Positions 6,980-14,029 of a stretch of 25,517 nucleotides of DNA are shown piece after piece. The notes beneath the pieces were generated by a model, which worked only from the letters and a program-made list of their open reading frames with translations, was not told the DNA's origin and did no database searches. Numbering within the stretch: position 1 is the first letter of the stretch; every line of letters begins with the position of its first letter. The stretch covers positions 1-25,517 of IMG/VR virus record IMGVR_UViG_3300045412_000325; one strand, given 5' to 3'. The DNA is from a virus. Position numbers and translations under genes: made by a program.

Positions 6980-7627
6980 TATGTTTTTTTCTAATGCTTT
7001 TATTTCATTAATATATATAGAGTTTTTTTGTTGCCATTCTGTGTGATATAGTGTTAATTGTTTTTCATTATTTTTTTTATAAACATTTAATCTTTTTAAC
7101 ACTTTTACAAATTTATCATAATCGTATAAATCTGTCATTTCTATCTTTTCTATATTCTTTTGTTGTTGATATTTTTTCTGTGTATTCCACCATACTATTG
7201 GTAAAATTTTAGAAATATTATTGGTGTCAATTCTTTTGCTTAAACCATCAGTTGTGTAATACTTGAAACAATCAACAGCTTTTTGTAAACTATCACTGCA
7301 TACTTTTGTCAAATACATCTTAATAATTACCGGCAAAATTTCTTTAGAAAATCCAATATAAAAAAATTTTGACGGGTAGGTTTGAAACTCGTCATACCAT
7401 ATATGGCTCAATTCGATATTGTTTGCCTCGTTGAGTTGTAACTCTTGTTTTTTTCCTTTTTTAAATGAAAATTGAGTTTTATTTTTGAATTGACTTGAGA
7501 ATTTTGCTTGTCCAACGTTGGTTATAGTTTTTCTTATTTTTCCTACTTGCATGATTTTACAAGAATTTATTAAAAAATCTCCATGACTGCCACCAAGGGC
7601 CAAGATTATTATTTTGGGATATATCAT
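6977..7627 (-). CDS. AT-rich cargo gene, unknown function (possible P-loop/transferase-like)
   Basis: A 216-residue protein, very rich in Lys, Asn, Ile and Tyr, encoded in DNA far more AT-rich than the resident genes. The N-terminus IIILALGGSHGDFLINSCKI has a strand-loop-helix look similar to phosphate-binding loops of sulfotransferase-like proteins. The C-terminus (LTLYHTEWQQKNSIYINEI) is also reminiscent of such enzymes. This resemblance is weak: there is no true GxxxxGK[ST] motif, and I do not assign the function. Its ATG overlaps the stop of the SGNH-like gene upstream (ATGA), so the two form one inserted unit. A role in surface-glycan modification would fit its neighbour. Confidence 0.6.
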   Translation of the reverse strand: MIYPKIIILALGGSHGDFLINSCKIMQVGKIRKTITNVGQAKFSSQFKNKTQFSFKKGKKQELQLNEANNIELSHIWYDEFQTYPSKFFYIGFSKEILPVIIKMYLTKVCSDSLQKAVDCFKYYTTDGLSKRIDTNNISKILPIVWWNTQKKYQQQKNIEKIEMTDLYDYDKFVKVLKRLNVYKKNNEKQLTLYHTEWQQKNSIYINEIKALEKNI

Positions 7628-8640
7628 AAAAATTTATGTAATTTGTTGGAAAACAGTTGATAATTTTTTACATCTAAATTTTCAATATACACGGGAACAA
7701 AATTTTTTCGATCATTTTTATACCTTTGAATATATAGATTGGTGTACAAAATTTTTAAATTAATATTTTTAGTTTGGCATATTTTTATTAATTTATCAAT
7801 TTTTTTCTCACAAATTTTTCTAATTTTTATAAATTTTGTTTTTTGTGATTGAAAATAATTATAATAATTTTTACACAGGCCGGTATCGTAATGTTCTAAA
7901 GTTTCTCTTGTTATTTGAGATAGAGGTATAGTATGTAAAAAATAATTTCTAAGTTTAATTCTTTTGGGCAAGGAAAAATTATATGGACCCAGTTGTATAA
8001 TTAAAGTTCTACATTCTACTTGTTCAAGTAGGTATTCAGCATTATGCAGCACAGTAAAATGATCTGCTCCATTTACACCAAAATTTCCTGTAGTCTTCTT
8101 AGTTTTATTTTGTAAAAAGAAGGGCCATGTTTTTTTTGGATCAACATTTATTCCCCATGTTGCACTAGCGCCCACACATACTATTTCATAATTTTTTAAG
8201 TCTTTTTTTCTAGATCTATCTAGATTGCCATTATAACTATATCTCCATCCTATAAATCCGTTTTTATCTTTAGATAATATATAACCTTTAAAAACGTTGC
8301 ACTCCCACCATAATTTTTTTAAATTTAAAATTAGTATTCCATTATTTTTAATTTCATTTAAATTTTGTTTTATTGATCGGTCATCTGTATTCTTAAAACA
8401 TGAGCAATCAAAAATTGGTAAAATTTTTTTATTGATTGAATAATATACCTTACAGGTCTGTTTGTGTTTCTTAAAGCCACTAAATTTAAAAAAAAGTGTA
8501 GAATCTATATGAGATTCATCCAGGTCAAAATAATATTTTCCTTGATTGATTTGTAAAAGTTGATTTTGATATTCAATTTGAATTGGAGAATTTTCTAAAA
8601 TATCAATACAAATTTTGACATCAACTAACCTCGGTCTTGC
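6977..8640. other. AT-rich inserted cassette (two genes)
   Basis: Base composition drops sharply between about 6960 and 8640. A spot count of bases 7801-7860 gives 8 G or C in 60, against 33 in 60 at 12901-12960. The cassette carries the unknown 216-residue gene and an SGNH-like gene, and ends inside the 3' end of the resident gene at 8621. No terminal repeats, integrase or transposase are seen. Recent acquisition from an AT-rich source is inferred from composition. Confidence 0.6.
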
Positions 8641-8646
8641 CGTCAT
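7624..8646 (-). CDS. SGNH/GDSL-hydrolase-like protein, AT-rich cargo
   Basis: A 340-residue protein. Residues ~1-150 look like a beta-rich accessory domain. From ~155 the SGNH pattern appears: IVCVGASATWG (Ser161 as the nucleophile candidate) and FGVNGADHFT around 189-198 (Gly/Asn blocks), followed by IIQLGPYNFS. A clear C-terminal DxxH is not visible, so catalysis is uncertain and the C-terminus may be shortened. SGNH enzymes commonly remove or transfer acyl groups on sugars. The N-terminus overlaps the resident upstream gene by 26 bases (MTARPRLVD is encoded in its DNA), and no Shine-Dalgarno is seen. The long inserted frame has no nearby alternative ATG, so coupling to the upstream gene is likely. 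Confidence 0.62.
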   Translation of the reverse strand: MTARPRLVDVKICIDILENSPIQIEYQNQLLQINQGKYYFDLDESHIDSTLFFKFSGFKKHKQTCKVYYSINKKILPIFDCSCFKNTDDRSIKQNLNEIKNNGILILNLKKLWWECNVFKGYILSKDKNGFIGWRYSYNGNLDRSRKKDLKNYEIVCVGASATWGINVDPKKTWPFFLQNKTKKTTGNFGVNGADHFTVLHNAEYLLEQVECRTLIIQLGPYNFSLPKRIKLRNYFLHTIPLSQITRETLEHYDTGLCKNYYNYFQSQKTKFIKIRKICEKKIDKLIKICQTKNINLKILYTNLYIQRYKNDRKNFVPVYIENLDVKNYQLFSNKLHKFL

Positions 8647-8932
8647 TGCGTCTATTTATTTGCACATAACCAGCACCGGTGATATCTATGCCCTGCTCAT
8701 TGCCAATGGTTTTGCATAGGCTTTGGAACCAACGGTCCACGATTTCTTCCTCCGTCTCGCCCTTGTAACCGTTCTGTTTCAACATGTTGACGAACTCATC
8801 ATTCCAGTCCAACTCAAAGAACCCATTCCTTGGATTTTCTGGATTCACATTCACCTGCAGAACCTTGACCATAGGTTCTTCGCTTTTGATGATCTTTTTA
8901 GATTCTGTGTTTTTTGTTTTTTTAACTTTCAT
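8621..8932 (-). CDS. small conserved phage hypothetical protein
   Basis: A 103-residue protein with a Lys-rich N-terminus and a compact core (NGFFELDWNDEFVNMLKQNG, then EEEIVDRWFQSLCKTIGNEQ). Normal base composition distinguishes it from both AT-rich neighbours, so it is a resident gene stranded between two insertions. The FELDWN...EEEIVDxWF pattern resembles a small conserved protein of cyanophage-type myoviruses, function unknown. No ribosome site precedes the ATG; a promoter lies exactly six bases before it, predicting a leaderless mRNA. Confidence 0.72.
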   Translation of the reverse strand: MKVKKTKNTESKKIIKSEEPMVKVLQVNVNPENPRNGFFELDWNDEFVNMLKQNGYKGETEEEIVDRWFQSLCKTIGNEQGIDITGAGYVQINRRNDGKTEVS

Positions 8933-8938
8933 ATCTAT

Positions 8939-8967
8939 ATTTTAATGTACTTTTATAGTTTTATCAA
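8939..8967 (-). promoter_or_regulatory. sigma70-like promoter predicting a leaderless mRNA
   Basis: TTGATA (8967-8962), 17-base spacer, TAAAAT (8944-8939), six bases (ATAGAT), then ATG at 8932. It overlaps the last codons of the AT-rich SGNH gene upstream, so background AT content lowers confidence. The geometry is identical to the promoters before rnh and the cupin gene. Confidence 0.5.
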
Positions 8968-10042
8968 CTTGATTTTGATAAAAATTTACCAAATTTTTAA
9001 AAAATTCTTCATGTTCTTCTGGAGATGCATGGTAATTATTATCTTTACAATATTTGCCATTGGGATTTATATCAAAATAAGGTGCCACATTATTTGGAAA
9101 TATTTTTTTATATATGTCATACTCTTCTCGAAAAAACGATATCAAATAAATTTTAATTTTTTTTTTTTCAACTTCATCAAGGAACTGTCGAATTAAAGGA
9201 ATCTGTACAGCTAGTAAAGGAACAATATCTAGATGTACAAAATAATCCAAAATATTTTTTGGAGTCATACCAGTAAACTCATCAATAAAAGTATCTTCTT
9301 TAGAATTGTCTGAATGTAATGACCATCTATGTACTTCTCCGGTTGTAGTATTTTTTATCTGTCTACCTAGAACACTAATAAGTTGTAAAAAAATAACATT
9401 GGAATGATTATATTTTAAAAAATATTTTATATTTTCTATTATCTCCTGATTTGTCAATGCTCCTAATCCAAAGTTAAATATGCTCATATTTTTAAATTTT
9501 TTTACAAACATATCCGCAAAATTATCTTTATTTTTAATAGGAGGCTTTCCTTTTTCAAAATTCCAATCAGTCATACTGGCGCCAAAAAATACAACATCGG
9601 CATTCAACCCTATTTGATTAAATTTTTTAATAGATTTAACTTTGTCATTTCTTTCTCCTTTAAGAGTTAGACATGGTATCCTTAATTCATACAAACCGTT
9701 AAGATTTAAATCAATTGTGTTTACAACATGATCATCTAAATAAAGATTATCTATAGTTTTAAAATTGCCGATAGAAGGATTAATCACAATGTCATTAATT
9801 GAAATATTTTTAATTTTAATACTTTGTTCGGGTTCGTTTGTAACAACAAATTTGTCTCTTCCTGAGCGTTGTATTTTTATTGATAAAAAATTATTATCTA
9901 AGTTAATAATTTCTTCAATTTTAATAAGAGCATTTAATTTTTGATTAATAAATTCTACGTCATTCAACCACATGATACAGTGAGGTGATATTATTTTAAA
10001 TGTAGGTTCTAGTTCGATAGTTATTTTTTGTTTTACTATCAT
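8942..10042 (-). CDS. SGNH-hydrolase-like protein with N-terminal beta domain, AT-rich cargo
   Basis: A 366-residue protein encoded in AT-rich DNA. Residues ~1-145 are rich in short beta strands (IKIKNISINDIVINPSIGNF) and may be a carbohydrate-binding or beta-sandwich module. From ~148 the SGNH fold begins: ADVVFFGASMTDW (Ser156 as nucleophile candidate), then NFGLGALTNQEI as the Gly block and FLQLISVLGRQ. Near the C-terminus, YHASPEEHEEF supplies a His where the catalytic DxxH is expected. Likely activity is acyl-ester chemistry on a glycan (inferred). It stands alone between queE (stop at 10049) and the small resident gene at 8932, without a Shine-Dalgarno. Together with the other SGNH genes it suggests surface-sugar modification by the phage or its host. 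Confidence 0.65.
   Translation of the reverse strand: MIVKQKITIELEPTFKIISPHCIMWLNDVEFINQKLNALIKIEEIINLDNNFLSIKIQRSGRDKFVVTNEPEQSIKIKNISINDIVINPSIGNFKTIDNLYLDDHVVNTIDLNLNGLYELRIPCLTLKGERNDKVKSIKKFNQIGLNADVVFFGASMTDWNFEKGKPPIKNKDNFADMFVKKFKNMSIFNFGLGALTNQEIIENIKYFLKYNHSNVIFLQLISVLGRQIKNTTTGEVHRWSLHSDNSKEDTFIDEFTGMTPKNILDYFVHLDIVPLLAVQIPLIRQFLDEVEKKKIKIYLISFFREEYDIYKKIFPNNVAPYFDINPNGKYCKDNNYHASPEEHEEFFKNLVNFYQNQVDKTIKVH
8942..10042. other. AT-rich inserted single-gene cassette
   Basis: The whole gene is far more AT-rich than queE on one side and the small resident gene on the other, with composition changing within a few bases of its start and stop codons. It lies only nine bases from the 8621-8932 gene, whose other side is also invaded. 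No mobile-element ends are visible. Confidence 0.55.
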
Positions 10043-10048
10043 AGTATA

Positions 10049-10909
10049 TTACGTACCCCATGCATTTTTAAACAGAGGCACCTGTAATCTATCGCTGTAT
10101 CTGTAGCCCATCTTCATGGCCAGTTCCGCCACTGTTTTGTTGTGCATGTGATACACACTCTCCACCCCGCCCACGGGCATGAGATATACCGATCCCGTAA
10201 ATCCATGTTTCTTGTAATCTTTCACTGCTTCTATGGCCTCATAGGCATCATCCATATCAGCAATCACAAATTTCAAATACACATGACCCACTTCACCATA
10301 TTCTGCAACTACTTCAGGCAGTATGGCTTCTTCCTTCTTCTCTCCGCTCACACTCAATTTCGCACTCACAGAGAATGTTATGGATTCTCGGCTTCTAACA
10401 TTTTTCTTGCTCCATTGGGAGAGATAATCTTTGAAATCTCGGTGTAACTTTTGTGTGCCATTGGTTTCAAAAGTGATCTCCTTTAGATCCTGCATCTTCG
10501 CATGCTCCAACACATCTGGATATGATCTCTGCCAACCCAACAATGGTTCACCGCCTGTGAATATAAAATGTTCATCCACCCATCGTTTGTGAGGCAATAT
10601 CTCCATTGTTCTTTCCACGATGGCGTCGCACGTCAGCATGGGAGATAAATCTTTGAATCTCGGATCCCACGATGCATATGAATCACAGCCTGTGTTCACC
10701 AAAGGTAATTCTTTGTAATCTTTGAATGGATGCAGTTTGTGTTGCTCAAACACTCGATCATGCTCATCACTCCTCATGCCTCTGGGCAATCCGAAACCGG
10801 AACAAGTGAAGTTGCAGCCAAATGTTCTCAGGAACACCGAAGGCACACCCATGTAGCGACCTTCTCCTTGTATGCTGTAAAATAGTTCCGCTACCTTAAT
10901 TTTGCTCAT
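10049..10909 (-). CDS. queE: QueE-like radical SAM 7-carboxy-7-deazaguanine synthase with long insertion
   Basis: Homologue of 7-carboxy-7-deazaguanine synthase, which converts carboxytetrahydropterin to CDG with S-adenosylmethionine and a [4Fe-4S] cluster. The N-terminus AELFYSIQGEGRYMGVPSVF is diagnostic, and FTGGEP at 117-122 is the SAM-binding motif. The cluster cysteines look unusual: C32 and C36 (GCNFTC) are as expected, but the third lies at C75 (NTGCDSYASWDP), giving CX3CX38C instead of CX3CX2C. At 286 residues it is longer than typical bacterial QueE (~210-225). The ATG lies 14 bases inside the end of the repeat mini-protein, with GAGG upstream. With FolE, the QueD-like protein and DpdA it forms a 7-deazaguanine DNA-modification set. 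Confidence 0.88.
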   Translation of the reverse strand: MSKIKVAELFYSIQGEGRYMGVPSVFLRTFGCNFTCSGFGLPRGMRSDEHDRVFEQHKLHPFKDYKELPLVNTGCDSYASWDPRFKDLSPMLTCDAIVERTMEILPHKRWVDEHFIFTGGEPLLGWQRSYPDVLEHAKMQDLKEITFETNGTQKLHRDFKDYLSQWSKKNVRSRESITFSVSAKLSVSGEKKEEAILPEVVAEYGEVGHVYLKFVIADMDDAYEAIEAVKDYKKHGFTGSVYLMPVGGVESVYHMHNKTVAELAMKMGYRYSDRLQVPLFKNAWGT

Positions 10910-11096
10910 TTAATGCCTCGACTGCTTCTAATATTTCTTTTATAGAAAATGTGTTATTTTTCTTCTGTCTATTCAATGTCTCAACTGCTTCCAATATTTC
11001 TTCCATGGAATATGTGCCATGTTTTTTCTTTTCCATTTCTGGATCGCTATCTAGAGTATATACTGGATATTCCTTTTCGTCAATTACCGAATACAT
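10896..11096 (-). CDS. 66-residue mini-protein with a tandem 21-residue repeat
   Basis: The second half of this acidic helical protein is a tandem duplication: YSMEEILEAVETLNRQKK and then FSIKEILEAVEALNEQN, at a 21-residue period. The N-terminal part (MYSVIDEKEYPVYTLDSDPE) is unrelated. It overlaps queE by 14 bases and starts 9 bases after the cupin stop, so it is part of the same unit. No known family. The repeat helices could mediate self-association or act as a small adaptor; this is speculation. Short length keeps confidence moderate, but the in-frame duplication argues it is a real coding sequence. Confidence 0.6.
   Translation of the reverse strand: MYSVIDEKEYPVYTLDSDPEMEKKKHGTYSMEEILEAVETLNRQKKNNTFSIKEILEAVEALNEQN
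10912..11016. repeat. 63-bp-period tandem duplication within a gene
   Basis: Two ~42-base copies, 10912-10953 and 10975-11016, both contain CTGCTTC followed by AATATTTCTT, exactly 63 bases apart. They differ at several positions, mostly silent or conservative in the encoded protein, so the duplication is not brand-new and has been kept in frame. Confidence 0.7.
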
Positions 11097-11105
11097 ATCG
11101 GTCTA

Positions 11106-11495
11106 CTATTTCTTATCTTTTTTGTCTAATCTAACCACGTTGCCGCTCTTGAAATGGCCCACGGTCTCTCTCTGTATGTCATCGTGGTTGAATTCTGCCC
11201 AATAGAGCTCAAAGGCCACCCCATCTTCCATGCCCTCGAACGAATGCATCAATCCCGGCTTGACCCTGGTGAAGTCTCCAGGTCCCAATATGGTTTCGTC
11301 TATGAGATCGTAGTCCTTCTGCCAGACTCGTATCTTCATACGGCCGCTGACCACGTAGAAACCGTTCCATTTGTACTGATGCTTGTGTTTGGAGCAGACG
11401 CCACCTGCCTTGAAATCTATCCTGTGGAATTCCAACACACCATTGGCGTGTATCAACTCCGTCTGCCCCCAAATTTTTCCTGCCTTGTTGCTCAT
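11106..11495 (-). CDS. cupin-domain protein
   Basis: A 129-residue single-domain cupin. Motif 1 includes HKH (H37, H39) and the following strand NGFYVVSGRMKI. Motif 2 is GPGDFTRVKPGLMHSF with H84. The usual Glu of motif 1 appears replaced (Asn44), so metal binding may be altered. Small cupins of this kind include sugar-phosphate isomerases, epimerase-like enzymes and dioxygenases; here it could act on a nucleotide sugar with GalE and the glycosyltransferase, but this is inference. The start codon follows the -10 box of a strong promoter by six bases with no ribosome site, predicting a leaderless mRNA. The Lys/Asp-rich end (RLDKKDKK) is disordered-looking. Confidence 0.78.
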   Translation of the reverse strand: MSNKAGKIWGQTELIHANGVLEFHRIDFKAGGVCSKHKHQYKWNGFYVVSGRMKIRVWQKDYDLIDETILGPGDFTRVKPGLMHSFEGMEDGVAFELYWAEFNHDDIQRETVGHFKSGNVVRLDKKDKK

Positions 11496-11501
11496 GTGTA
11501 T

Positions 11502-11530
11502 ATTATAAGGATATTTAGATCATAAGTCAA
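11502..11530 (-). promoter_or_regulatory. sigma70-like promoter with ATCTAAATATC spacer, predicting a leaderless cupin mRNA
   Basis: TTGACT (11530-11525), 17-base spacer, TATAAT (11507-11502), six bases, then ATG at 11495. It lies in the 53-base gap after the transporter gene. The spacer holds ATCTAAATATC, an 11-mer also present in the spacer of the sliding-clamp promoter. Both consensus quality and position in a true gap make this the strongest of the leaderless candidates. Confidence 0.68.
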
Positions 11531-11548
11531 ATAACCAAAAATATTCGA

Positions 11549-12190
11549 TTATCCTACCAATTTCCTATCCAATTTCCTTGCCAGGTAGGCCAGCAATAGG
11601 CCATAGGCCGGCACGAACACAACCTGTCCCACTATGATCTTGACCATGGTGTTGTTGAAGGCCACCGCATGCACCCACGGTTGTGGATAGAACGCAGTGT
11701 AGAAGAATATGTAGGTGTCTATGACGTTGGCAGCTATCATGCTCAGCGCCGGTGCCGCCCACCAATTATTTTTATATTTTTCTCTGATCATCTGGAACAC
11801 ATACACATCCAACAGTGTGCCGATACCATAGGCCACTCCCGATGCTATGCCCACTCTGTAGGCGTGCTTGTCGCCCAGATATAAGAGCACCAGTACCGAT
11901 GCCACGATGGCCGGTACGATGGCCAACGCAACCACTGCCCTTGCGCTCTGCTTACCGATCAATCTCACAGTGAGGTCGCTTGCCACCACCACCAGCGGAA
12001 AGGTGAATGCCGCCGCTGCCAGGGGAAAGTTGGTCTCCCACCCCAATATATTGATCTTTTCCGCGAACAAACTGAATCTTATAGTAACCAAGTAATTGCT
12101 CACAGCGATAATGATCGTGTGCAATATCACAAGGTTCCTGACCAATATCTTGTCCGTGCCTTTCAAAAGGTCCTGTACAAACTGTATCAT
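11549..12190 (-). CDS. yhhQ: YhhQ/QPTR-type queuosine precursor transporter
   Basis: A 213-residue integral membrane protein with about six hydrophobic segments. These include LVILHTIIIAVSNYLVTIRF near the N-terminus, FPLAAAAFTFPLVVVASDLT, AVVALAIVPAIVASVLVLLY and VKIIVGQVVFVPAYGLLLAY at the end. The sequence around FPLVVVASDLTVRLIGKQSA and the later APALSMIAANVIDTYIFF match the vitamin-transport-like YhhQ family, which imports preQ0/preQ1 in bacteria. A phage copy beside queE, folE and dpdA suggests it supplies deazapurine precursors to the infected cell. The ATG has AGGAG nine bases upstream. Its C-terminus ends in basic residues. Family assignment is fairly firm; the substrate is inferred from context. 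Confidence 0.85.
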   Translation of the reverse strand: MIQFVQDLLKGTDKILVRNLVILHTIIIAVSNYLVTIRFSLFAEKINILGWETNFPLAAAAFTFPLVVVASDLTVRLIGKQSARAVVALAIVPAIVASVLVLLYLGDKHAYRVGIASGVAYGIGTLLDVYVFQMIREKYKNNWWAAPALSMIAANVIDTYIFFYTAFYPQPWVHAVAFNNTMVKIIVGQVVFVPAYGLLLAYLARKLDRKLVG

Positions 12191-12209
12191 TTTTTTCTCC
12201 TGTTGTTTT

Positions 12210-12677
12210 TCATTTTTGCCATTCTTCCCATGGAAAAACCACCCATTGCGGATTTTCTTTTTTGTCTATCTCATAACCAAAATAGTCAACTTTTACTGGG
12301 GAAGGCCTGTTGTTGATAACCACCGCAAACTTAACTCTGTCATGTCGTCCGAAATTGTCCAAGATATATTGGAAGGTGGCTCCGGTGTCATTTATGTCAT
12401 CTATGATCAATATTTTTTTCTGGAAAGCGAATGCTTTCTCCAATGCCGACAGATTGGGCTTGGCGGCGTTATCCCTCAATCTCACATCCAAGACAGCATG
12501 TTCCTTCTTCAACCTGTGGGAAAGGTAAACTCCCGGAACGCAACCACCTCGGTTGATGCCCAGCAAGATATCAGGCAGCCACATGTCATGCACCAACTTG
12601 TCCTCTATCTGTATCAGTGCGTTGCGCATCTGTATGTTGGTGAAATATAATTTTTGCACAGTCATGTTATTTTCCAT
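12210..12677 (-). CDS. PRTase-family phosphoribosyltransferase
   Basis: A 155-residue type I phosphoribosyltransferase. The PRPP-binding motif ILIIDDINDTGATF spans residues 89-102, preceded by the PPi loop region LLGINRGGCVPG (38-49). The fold and size resemble xanthine/hypoxanthine-guanine phosphoribosyltransferases, which join a free purine base to PRPP. The start at 12677 lies within the last codons of guaC (11-base overlap) with AGGG upstream; a second ATG four codons in is possible. Next to GMP reductase it points to purine salvage: recovering free guanine released by DpdA base exchange is an attractive but unproven role. Confidence 0.82.
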   Translation of the reverse strand: MENNMTVQKLYFTNIQMRNALIQIEDKLVHDMWLPDILLGINRGGCVPGVYLSHRLKKEHAVLDVRLRDNAAKPNLSALEKAFAFQKKILIIDDINDTGATFQYILDNFGRHDRVKFAVVINNRPSPVKVDYFGYEIDKKENPQWVVFPWEEWQK

Positions 12678-13710
12678 CGAACACCCTGTTGATCACGTTG
12701 TTCACCCTCACGAAGTGTGCGCACTTGGGCATGTCTTTGATTCTTCTTGCTCCTATGTATGTGCAGGTGCTTCGCACACCGCCCAGGATCTGTTCCACGG
12801 TGTCCTTGACAGGACCTCGGTCATCCAATAAAACTGTTTTGCCTTCGGTGCCTCTGTAGCCATCTTTTCTCATTCCGTGTTTCTCGAACGCTGATTCTGA
12901 GCTCATGCCATAGAACACTCGCTTGCCGTCTCGCAGTTCCAGTTCCGATTCGTCATGTGCTGCCAGCATGCCTCCCAGCATCACGAAATGCGCCCCGGCC
13001 GCCAGGGCCTTGGCCACGTCACCGGACTGAGTGCAGCCACCGTCAGCTATGATGTGTCCACCCACCCCGTTAGCAGCGTCAGCGCACTCCACTATGGCGG
13101 AAAACTGTGGCACTCCCACTCCGGTTTGTGTCCTAGTGGTGCAAACCGATCCAGGACCTATTCCTATCTTGACCACGTCCGCTCCGTTGATGATCAATTC
13201 CTCTGTCATTTCTGGTGACACCACGTTGCCCGCTATCAGCACCTTGTCCGGATACTCCGACCTTATCCTCTTGACGAAGTCCACGAACTGCTCATGGTAT
13301 GCATTGGCCACATCCACAGTGATGGCTGGTATGTCCGGAAATGCCTGCATCACCTGTTTTAATGTTTGATAGTCTTGCGTCTGCTCGTCCCATATGGCAC
13401 CAGTGCCCACGCAGGCCGACACATATTTGAATTTCATTCCTGTGCCCGCTGTGTTCTTCCAATCCTGGAATGTGTAATGTTTTCGTATCACTGTCAGCAT
13501 CTTGTAGTGCTGTAACACCCTGGCCATGCTGAACGTGCCCACTCCATCCATGTTGGAGGCCATGATCGGAGTGTACGAAAGTTGTTTCTTGCTGTTGCGG
13601 AAAGTAAAATCTCTAGTAATATCCACATCTCTGCGGCTGTTCAGGGTGGATCTCTTTGGCTTCAGCAGCACATCCGAATAATCCAGATGTATGTTGTAAT
13701 CAATTCTCAT
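12667..13710 (-). CDS. guaC: GMP reductase
   Basis: A 347-residue protein of the IMPDH/GMP reductase TIM-barrel family, without the CBS domains found in IMPDH. The catalytic loop GIGPGSVCTTR lies at 183-193 with Cys190 as nucleophile, followed by QTGVGVPQ. IIADGGCTQSGDVAKALAAG and MLGGMLAAHDESELE match the phosphate-binding and flap regions. The length equals that of Escherichia coli GuaC. It converts GMP to IMP with NADPH, moving guanine nucleotides toward adenine nucleotides. The start overlaps the end of the preceding gene, and the PRTase gene overlaps its stop. In a DNA-modifying phage it may lower or rebalance the guanine pool; this role is inference. Confidence 0.9.
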   Translation of the reverse strand: MRIDYNIHLDYSDVLLKPKRSTLNSRRDVDITRDFTFRNSKKQLSYTPIMASNMDGVGTFSMARVLQHYKMLTVIRKHYTFQDWKNTAGTGMKFKYVSACVGTGAIWDEQTQDYQTLKQVMQAFPDIPAITVDVANAYHEQFVDFVKRIRSEYPDKVLIAGNVVSPEMTEELIINGADVVKIGIGPGSVCTTRTQTGVGVPQFSAIVECADAANGVGGHIIADGGCTQSGDVAKALAAGAHFVMLGGMLAAHDESELELRDGKRVFYGMSSESAFEKHGMRKDGYRGTEGKTVLLDDRGPVKDTVEQILGGVRSTCTYIGARRIKDMPKCAHFVRVNNVINRVFDGK

Positions 13711-14029
13711 CGACCTCTTCCTCTCTGCTTCTGCACATCTTTAATATATTTTGATAATGCTCCCAGGCCTGTTTCAGCGCAGGATATTTTTCATACAATT
13801 CAAACTCGTAATTCCTAAGAGCTGTTGAGCTCCACCCATCATAGGACACAGTGAAAGATGTTGCCGCGGTGCCGCTGCCCACGCCCTGCGGCAATACCGA
13901 GTTTGGATTCACTGAGAAAATACCAGGAATGTGCACTGCTCCGGTCTTGGGATCAAGATATCCCGGAGATGTTTGATTCTCCAATTCGGGAAATAGAGGA
14001 CAGGTGCTGACTGTTGAGCTGTTAACCAT
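13700..14029 (-). CDS. small hypothetical protein
   Basis: A ~109-residue protein. The ATG at 14029 (MVNSSTVSTCPLF) is preferred over an in-frame GTG at 14038; both overlap the end of folE. The first 75 residues are Ser/Thr/Gly/Pro-rich and beta-like (DPKTGAVHIPGIFSVNPNSV). The C-terminal part is a helix with YEFELYEKYPALKQAWEHYQ, a style common in small T4-like phage proteins. There is no enzymatic motif. It sits between folE and guaC and overlaps both, so it is co-expressed with the purine genes. Function unknown. Confidence 0.65.
   Translation of the reverse strand: MVNSSTVSTCPLFPELENQTSPGYLDPKTGAVHIPGIFSVNPNSVLPQGVGSGTAATSFTVSYDGWSSTALRNYEFELYEKYPALKQAWEHYQNILKMCRSREEEVDEN

Noticed and set aside
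7200-10040. Many TATAAT- and TTGAxx-like matches within the AT-rich cassettes
   Set aside because: Such matches are expected by chance in DNA this AT-rich; only those in gaps or directly before a start with full geometry were kept.
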